Program-made: the position numbers and the translations under genes | The notes under the pieces: generated by a model | Databases searched by the model: none | Told to the model about the DNA's origin: nothing | The model's input: the letters and a program-made list of their open reading frames with translations, nothing else | Assembly (NCBI GenBank): GCA_014529385.2 | Contig: CM043967.1 | Span: 3,870,001-3,934,000, forward strand | Source of the DNA: Adiantum capillus-veneris | Lineage: Eukaryota; Streptophyta; Polypodiopsida; Polypodiales; Pteridaceae | DNA: 64,000 bases | Direction: 5' to 3' | Part shown: one piece after another, positions 59,144-64,000 of the stretch | Numbering within the stretch: the stretch's first letter is position 1 | Layout of the letters: every line of letters starts with the position of its first letter

Positions 59144-59640
59144 CCGCGGGCCATACTAGTACATGAAAATACATATTCACATGGGTTCTTAGCTTGCAAT
59201 TAGTGAACATGTATGTTTAGTGCATGCATGGGGACATACATCACACACTAAACATACGTCGAAAATGATTAGGATGTGTGTGCTTAAGGAGGCCAATCTT
59301 GGTGTTCTTGAGTGTTGAGGTCTTTTTTTGTGTGTGGAGACACTTTTCCAACAGAAGTACAAAAGAAAAGTGCTAAGAGCACTCCCCCATAGCTCCAATG
59401 TGGAGGCACCATTGGCAAGCGTCCTGTTTTTCCTTGGAGGGCCCTCCAATGGTAAACGGCGCCCCATAAAGCGCGCTAACTCCAGAATCCGCCATTCTTT
59501 TTTTTTTTGTAGCCCCCCAACCTAAGGCGTGATAATAACTGCATTCCAACTTCATCGACGCTATGACGACCCTACTACACAGCTTCCAGTGCTCCGGCTC
59601 GTGTGCCTGCTGCTACAGTCAACCATGCTCCATTCTGCCA
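59142..59640. other. No gene recognised; repeat-like ends
   Basis: Contains GAGCACTCCCCCATAGCTCC (59378) and GGAGGGCCCTCCAATGG (59436), which resemble the GGAGGGCC motif of the nearby inverted-end family. No conserved frame. Confidence 0.35.
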
Positions 59641-59641
<1 letters not shown>

Positions 59642-59708
<67 letters not shown>

Positions 59709-59735
59709 ACACACACAGACACACACACATGCGCA
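59642..59735. repeat. (CT)n and (AC)-rich microsatellite
   Basis: (CT)n 59643-59705, then ACACACAC-type sequence. Confidence 0.9.
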
Positions 59736-59852
59736 CGCTAAATCTCCTCTCTATGTCTTCTGCACTCAAAACACCTCTCGGATACGTTACATGCAAAAAC
59801 TGAAGTCACTCTCTCTATCTCTCGCTCTCTCTCAGATCACTCTCGCTTATCA

Positions 59853-59970
59853 TTAAAAAATTTCGGAGGTCATTTGGAGGGCCATATGAAGAGAGAGAAA
59901 AATAGAGCGCGTCCAATGAGCATGAGGGCTACGTTACGTAGAAAAGTACGGGGAAAGACTCAAAAAATAG
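59853..59970 (+). repeat. End of inverted-end repeat family, copy 1
   Basis: CATTAAAAAATTTCGGAGGTC then ATTTGGAGGGCC, followed by TCCAATGAGCATGAGGGCTA and CTACGTTACGTAG (a 13-base palindrome, 59930-59942). The same series recurs at 61129-61220 and, inverted, at 62850-62882. Confidence 0.65.
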
Positions 59971-60194
59971 GAAAATAGCCTAAAAACTTGGATTGTGGCA
60001 TCGTAATTTCCTTGCTTTTACCGAGCTGTTAGGTGCTTGCCAGTGGTCCCACTGCTGATATTCTCTTATGGTCATTAATGTACTGGAGGGTGACCATTAA
60101 GCCCGCACAAGATATTGGAATTCTAAAACACTTTCCCTCCATTAGAATGCTTTCAAAGTGAATCTCCCTCCACTAAAGCTTTTCTCTGAGAGCT

Positions 60195-60573
60195 ATGGCT
60201 TCCACGTTTTCTCGCCCAAGAAGCTCTAGGTGTTTACTGTCTCTCACACCAACAACCAACAGCTGCACTTTGCCTAGAAGGCCAAGTAGTAGCATATCCT
60301 CAATTACAATATCAACTTCAATAAGTGCAGAGAACCAATGGGTTGGACAAAGGATAAACAAAGGTTCATGGGTCCTCATGCAACCAAGAAGACCCAAGAG
60401 GTCTAGTGGTATCAATGTTTACCGCTCAGCATGGAAGGCCAGAGTGTTGGATTTCAAAGTTGAAATCGGCAAAAGATCTGGAAAGGAAGTTCTTGTTCAG
60501 CATGTGTTTACCCATCCAGACGTGATAGCAAACGGTGGAAATGTATCAGATATACATCAACCACGTTGCAATC
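60195..60573 (+). CDS. Unidentified gene, exon 1 with transit-peptide-like start
   Basis: Opens MASTFSRPRSSRCLLSLTPT; the first ~45 residues are rich in Ser, Thr and Arg with almost no acidic residues, as in plastid transit peptides. Then WVGQRINKGSWVLMQPRRPK and YRSAWKARVLDFKVEIGK. A donor GTAACT at 60574 would join in frame to the acceptor at 60774 (TATATATTGCAG). Without splicing the frame ends at 60587. No domain was recognised. Its neighbours are repeat ends at 59853 and 61133, so capture by a transposon is possible, but intact frames on both exons favour a gene. Confidence 0.45.
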
Positions 60574-60616
60574 GTAACTACTCTTGACATCTGAACTTCG
60601 TTTGATTTTTCATTTC

Positions 60617-60802
60617 ACTTATTGATACTCTCATTATAACTTTTCTTATATATTTTGCAACATTTATCCCTCTTCTTATGAGCAATGTCTCCATTCTTCA
60701 CAGCTCAACTACATTAGATTTGTCATTTTTACTTATTGATACTCTTAGTTTAACCCTTCTTATATATATTGCAGATGTTTATCCCTCTTCTTATAAGCAA
60801 TG
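60617..60802 (+). repeat. Duplicated intron-exon boundary
   Basis: 60617-60687 and 60731-60802 are similar: ACTTATTGATACTCT, a pyrimidine-rich CTTATATAT stretch, TTGCA(A/G) and TATCCCTCTTCTTAT.AGCAATG. The first copy has TTTTGCAAC where the second has the acceptor ATTGCAGAT. Confidence 0.7.
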
Positions 60803-61132
60803 GAAGCCTGTGGAGTGCATAATAGGCCTGTTCCTTGTTGTTCATGCCCACATTGGTTCTCTACAGTATTCAGGGAGGAGCAACAAAAGCCTGGCTGATG
60901 AAGGAATATTTTTTTATGACCACTTCTACCAACTCAGCTCAGGGAATAAGAATGGCATGTTGCTGAAACTGTCTCTACCAACCGATTGGAACACTGTGGA
61001 CTGGCCAGTTCCCGAGGAACCAATGGTGGAGGCAATGCGAAGTAAGCTCTACAAGGATATACAGAGGTCTCTACGTAGCTCTATTCCCACCAAACTGGTT
61101 AGAATTGCAAACTTTGGTCCTGCTGCACTCAT
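60775..61132 (+). CDS. Unidentified gene, exon 2 (interrupted by a foldback element)
   Basis: Open frame from the acceptor: VYPSSYKQWKPVECIIGLFL, then GIFFYDHFYQLSSGNKNGML, VDWPVPEEPMVEAMRSKLYK and ending IANFGPAALI, after which repeat DNA gives a stop at 61143-61145. The coding character (few Ser runs, balanced composition, no stops for 117 codons) ends exactly at the repeat border. Reading resumes at 62889 in the same frame. The product is not recognised. Confidence 0.45.
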
Positions 61133-61533
61133 TAGGAGATTTTGAGGTCTTTTGGAGGGCCTTTTGGAAGAGAGAGGAAAATAAGCTCCTCCAATGAGAG
61201 AAGAGCCTACGTTACGTAGAAAAATAGATTAATATTAACAAAAATATAAAAGGTGTCCCTCTCCTCATTTAATAATCTAGTGGTCCTTGAAGACGATCAC
61301 TCTCTTTCATTTAATGCGAGCACCTTTTTCAGAAGGTAGATGCGGTGCATTTGATACGGCTTACGTCATCACTAGAATTCAAAAAGTTACAAAACTATCA
61401 AGTGGTGGAAGATTTTGAAACTTTTGATACTGTCAATGCGTCCGGAATGCCCAAATATCCTAAAAATGAATGTCCAATTGCCTAGCTCCGACATCCAAAG
61501 AGGCAAAGAATGTCAAAAACCCCTAAAAGAACA

Positions 61534-61601
61534 TTTTACTAACGGTGCGCGAGGAGGCATTCCAAAATTTTGGAATGCCTCATCGCGCGCCGTTAGTAAA
61601 A
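61534..61601. repeat. Palindrome a of the TACTAACGGCGCGC family
   Basis: TTTTACTAACGG-type left half and CCGTTAGTAAAA right half with GGAGGCATTCCAAAA / TTTTGGAATGCCTC at the centre; 3 small mismatches, about 34-bp arms. Confidence 0.75.
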
Positions 61602-61781
61602 AGCCCCCTTTTTCCTCTTTTAGAGAGCTTTTTGAGAGAAAAATGTCAAAAAAACTCTAAAAAGGCCTCCATCTATCACATAGGTTTTTTCTTCATCATC
61701 TTAGCCTTAGAGATCATAATTTCGGGTCTATAAGAGTGAGCACGCACACCCATTGTTACAATTCTACAAAGTGCATTTTGA

Positions 61782-61816
<35 letters not shown>

Positions 61817-61958
61817 TATAACATACACACAAACACACAGAGACACAAATATAACATACACACACACACACAGAGACACACACACTCACAAACACACACA
61901 CACAAATATAACATACACACACACACACACACACACAAACACACAAACACAAAGAGCC

Positions 61959-62012
<54 letters not shown>
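61782..62012. repeat. (AC)n, C-run and (CT)n microsatellites
   Basis: (AC)n 61782-61812 and further ACACAC tracts with AAATATAACATACACACA repeated three times, a run of about 12 C (61958-61969), and (CT)n to 62012. Confidence 0.9.
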
Positions 62013-62015
<3 letters not shown>

Positions 62016-62076
62016 CTATAGGCGCGCGTAGAGAGGCACAACCGGTGTGCATGTCTCTATGCGCGCCTTTAGTACT
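62013..62076. repeat. Palindrome b of the TACTAACGGCGCGC family
   Basis: TACTATAGGCGCGCGTAGAG against CTCTATGCGCGCCTTTAGTA with a centre of GGCACAACCGGTGTGC type. Confidence 0.6.
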
Positions 62077-62179
62077 GTGCATCCACCAATGTATGTGTTT
62101 ATGTGTGTATGTGTGAGTGTTATAGAGAGAGGAAGTAAGTCGGGGGAAAGAGAGAGAGAGAGAGTCTTTCTGTTACCTT

Positions 62180-62242
62180 ATACTAACGGCACGAGGAGGT
62201 GTTTTTTGAGGTCAAAACATGCTCCACGCGCGCCGTTAGTAA
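62180..62242. repeat. Palindrome c of the TACTAACGGCGCGC family
   Basis: ATACTAACGGCACGAGGAGG against CCACGCGCGCCGTTAGTAAT with a less regular centre (GTTTTTTGAGGTCAAAACAT). Confidence 0.6.
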
Positions 62243-62293
62243 TGGGAGTCTCTCACTCTCTCTCTCTCTCTTTAAATATGCTAAGCTATAGAA

Positions 62294-62294
<1 letters not shown>

Positions 62295-62336
<42 letters not shown>
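62295..62336. repeat. (GA)n microsatellite
   Basis: Uninterrupted GA of about 42 bases. Confidence 0.9.
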
Positions 62337-62337
<1 letters not shown>

Positions 62338-62413
62338 ATGGTGCAAAAGTGCAATAGAGAAACATGGGTAGGCTTTCTTGAAAGATAATTGTCCAAAAAT
62401 CACTAAAAGGAGC

Positions 62414-62482
62414 TTTGTACTAACGTCGTGCAGAGGGGCATTCTAGCATTTTAGAATGCCTCCTCGCGCGCCTTAAGTAAAA
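62414..62482. repeat. Palindrome d of the TACTAACGGCGCGC family
   Basis: TTTGTACTAACGTCGTGC against CGCGCGCCTTAAGTAAAA with GGGGCATTCTA / TAGAATGCCTCC inside. Confidence 0.6.
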
Positions 62483-62888
62483 AGCCCATTTTTTGGAGTT
62501 TTTTGACATTTTTTGCCTCTTTGGATGTCGGAATGAGACAAGTAGACATTCGGTTTTAGGGTATTTTGGCGTTTCGGACGCATTGGTGGTGTCAAAAGCC
62601 TCAAAATCTATCACTATTTGACAGTTTGTGACTTTTCAACTTTCAGTGATGACGTAAGCTGCCTTGAATGCGCCGCACCTACCTCTTGAAAACGACGCTC
62701 ACATTAAATTAAAAAGTGACCGTTTTCAAGGACGATTGGGAATATAAATCTACTTTTTAAAGTGTCTGGTTGTCCTTTTGGACGTACTCACAAGGTGCAA
62801 GTGCATTTTAAAAAACGTTTCTAGAGAGAGAAATACAATTTCTTACAAGGCCCTCCAAATGACCTCCGAAATTTTCTAATGCTTCATA

Positions 62889-63389
62889 CAGTTGTTTCAT
62901 AGCTACAATATCCGTGTTATGAAAACTATGTTCATGTGCAAGTCATTTCAGCAGTCATCCTGTGACAAACTTCTTGGCAGAGGATGGTATGTAAAGGAAG
63001 AGATTGGCATACGGTGCGAGGTCGCGCTTGATACTCTAGTTGTCAAGTACATGATTGCAAGCCAATCACTGTTACTCTCCTTTTGGTATATACGATCACA
63101 AATGCTCAATGGTAAGTACATTCCTATGGACCAGGTTTCTGCAGGTTTGGAAGATAATCCTGCTGTGGATGTGGAAGTGATTGATAAAGAGCATGGCCTA
63201 ATGTTGGTGGTTACAATAAGGGATCTATGCAATCTTCTGCAGTTGCGGCATGACATAATTGAAGAGTCAATGGACAGGGACCTATCAAATTTTTCCTTTT
63301 TCTTAGCTGGCCGTAAGGTGATGCGGCGAAGGGAAAAAGATATTTTGTGCAAAGAGTTGGATGGTCGGCTTGAAATAGGGTCAATGTAA
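62889..63389 (+). CDS. Unidentified gene, last part after the foldback element
   Basis: Frame opens right after the element's TIR: CAGTTGTTTCATAGC encodes QLFHSYNIRV, then CDKLLGRGWYVKEEIGIRCE, LDTLVVKYMIASQSLLLSFW, VSAGLEDNPAVDVEVIDKEH and a basic RKVMRRREKDILCKELDGRL end, stop at 63387-63389. ATACAG before it also resembles an acceptor, so it might be an exon of its own. It is in frame with exon 2 across the element. No domain was recognised; the VxVIDKEHGLMLVVTIRDL stretch looks like alternating strands. Confidence 0.45.
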   Translation, partial: QLFHSYNIRVMKTMFMCKSFQQSSCDKLLGRGWYVKEEIGIRCEVALDTLVVKYMIASQSLLLSFWYIRSQMLNGKYIPMDQVSAGLEDNPAVDVEVIDKEHGLMLVVTIRDLCNLLQLRHDIIEESMDRDLSNFSFFLAGRKVMRRREKDILCKELDGRLEIGSM

Positions 63390-63509
63390 CAGAGATTCTT
63401 GTGAACCCAAGTGTATACGAATGACTTTCAATACATGAAGTTTTTTGAGCTCATTTGTCAATTGTGCCCTGTGAATATAAGTGTGCTTGAAATACATCCT
63501 TTAGCATGT

Positions 63510-63511
<2 letters not shown>

Positions 63512-63549
<38 letters not shown>
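63512..63549. repeat. (CT)n microsatellite
   Basis: About 38 bases between two convergent genes. Confidence 0.9.
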
Positions 63550-63552
<3 letters not shown>

Positions 63553-63582
63553 GTTAGACAAGACAAAGACATGATAGAAGAG

Positions 63583-64000
63583 TCATCTTAATTCATTAGA
63601 AAGTACAAACTCGTCCGTGAACAATGGACTGAGATACAATTTCTGTAAGTATGGAATCAGAATGTCTTCAAGGTAAAAATCAAAGGAATGCCCCTCGAAA
63701 GAAGGTGGTGAGATAGTTGTTCCCGGTGGATTTAGTTCTCCCTTTTCAGGAGTATCATCAATCAGTAGTGTATTAGTTGCATCAAAGGGTACATCGATTT
63801 GGCTAAATGGTTTGTACAAAAGAGGTAAATGTGATTTTTTAGGGTGGTAGTGGCCCTCGACGGTAACACATTTTCTTTGATCATACAAAAAGGCAAAATC
63901 TAACGTGTGAGCGCCGCATACATGACCGCAAACTATTGTAACTAGTGGCAACAAGTTTTGCCTTTGCATTGAAGACCATATGGCAACTCTGAAGCGCGGA
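63583..64000 (-). CDS. FCP1/NIF-type phosphatase (HAD family), C-terminal part; continues off the window
   Basis: Open from 64000 down to a stop at 63583. Near the edge it reads FRVAIWSSM, then FAFLYDQRKC, a KPFSQI stretch at the position of the K-LW segment, NTLLIDDTPEKGELNPPGT and a C-terminal YLQKLY. These match the second half of the FCP1 homology domain: F.V.IWSS, the W/Y-DQ..C segment and the L-(I/L)-DD-(S/T)-P loop carrying acidic catalytic residues. The D-x-D-x-T/V nucleophile motif would lie beyond 64000. The family dephosphorylates phosphoserine, for example on the RNA polymerase II tail; the real substrate is unknown. It converges on the gene at 62889-63389. It is unbroken as far as seen; a transposon-captured fragment cannot be excluded. 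Confidence 0.75.
   Translation of the reverse strand, partial: PRFRVAIWSSMQRQNLLPLVTIVCGHVCGAHTLDFAFLYDQRKCVTVEGHYHPKKSHLPLLYKPFSQIDVPFDATNTLLIDDTPEKGELNPPGTTISPPSFEGHSFDFYLEDILIPYLQKLYLSPLFTDEFVLSNELR

Larger units (their letters stand above)
61133..62888. mobile_element. Foldback-type element with long inverted arms, ~1.75 kb
   Basis: Left arm about 61133-61545 and right arm about 62440-62885 are reverse complements: TTTTGGAGGGCC / GGCCCTCCAAA at the ends, then matching stretches such as GACATCCAAAGAGGCAAA against TTTGCCTCTTTGGATGTC. The centre holds microsatellites and short palindromes. A degenerate flank match (TGCACTCAT left, TGCTTCAT right) may be an old target duplication. Length is a multiple of 3 (585 codons), consistent with a gene frame resuming by chance. 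Confidence 0.6.

Noticed and set aside
59373-59525. Confident MITE call around GAGCACTCCCCC ... GGAGGGCCCTCC
   Set aside because: Ends and target duplication could not be paired; only a resemblance to the nearby repeat family is recorded.

Overview
This is a land-plant nuclear window built almost entirely of nested transposable elements, with perhaps two host-type genes at its right edge. Plant assignment rests on: a CACTA transposon carrying spliced TNP2-type and Transposase_24-type genes; a copia element primed by the TGGTATCAGAGC initiator-Met tRNA site; a chromodomain Ty3/gypsy element; GT-AG introns; a captured heavy-metal-associated isoprenylated plant protein (HIPP) fragment. The many long (CT)n, (GA)n and (GT)n tracts and low gene density suggest a large genome; a fern or other non-flowering plant is possible, but the lineage is a guess.

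Layout. 1-1,419: coiled-coil ORF, GTTCCGG-rich blocks, two touching hairpins and microsatellites. 1,420-6,583: a minus-strand LINE, split by a 1,947-bp solo LTR (3718-5664) with a 5-bp target duplication. 8,000-16,625: a nest of Ty3/gypsy chromovirus copies (LTR - internal - LTR - partial internal, then an opposite-strand fragment). 17,000-18,250: a 345-bp tandem duplication followed by a gag relic. 21,676-28,918: two 3.3-kb noncoding direct repeats. 30,200-31,650: a doubtful LINE relic. 32,480-34,908: a decayed hAT transposase. 35,140-45,510: three copies of a ~1.4-kb repeat, two forming a long inverted repeat, one arm of which holds a 5.56-kb copia element (37567-43122). 46,345-46,697: a PIF/Harbinger-like MITE. 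47,318-58,515: a complete-ended 11.2-kb CACTA element (TSD TGA). 58,738-58,892: a long hairpin. 59,853-62,888: repeats with related inverted ends. 60,195-63,389: an unidentified gene apparently interrupted by a foldback element. 63,583-64,000: the C-terminal part of an FCP1/NIF-type phosphatase leaving the window.

The CACTA element is the most unusual part. Inside it a segment of about 3.2 kb is present twice at a 5.2-kb offset. Each copy carries a decayed HIPP fragment that still ends in a CaaX-like CRVM and a spliced 517-residue TNP2-like transposase without the usual C-terminal region. Between the copies lies the 5' LTR, primer-binding site and leader of an LTR retrotransposon, and the second copy starts in an (AC)n microsatellite. 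A 369-residue Transposase_24-like gene follows and the right end holds twelve CGTCGCTA motifs.

The genes do not form a pathway; the window records successive insertions: solo LTR into LINE, copia into inverted repeat, retrotransposon into CACTA, foldback element into a gene. Several elements (copia, hAT) are broken mainly by in-frame stop codons rather than indels. All similarities were recognised by eye; no search was run.
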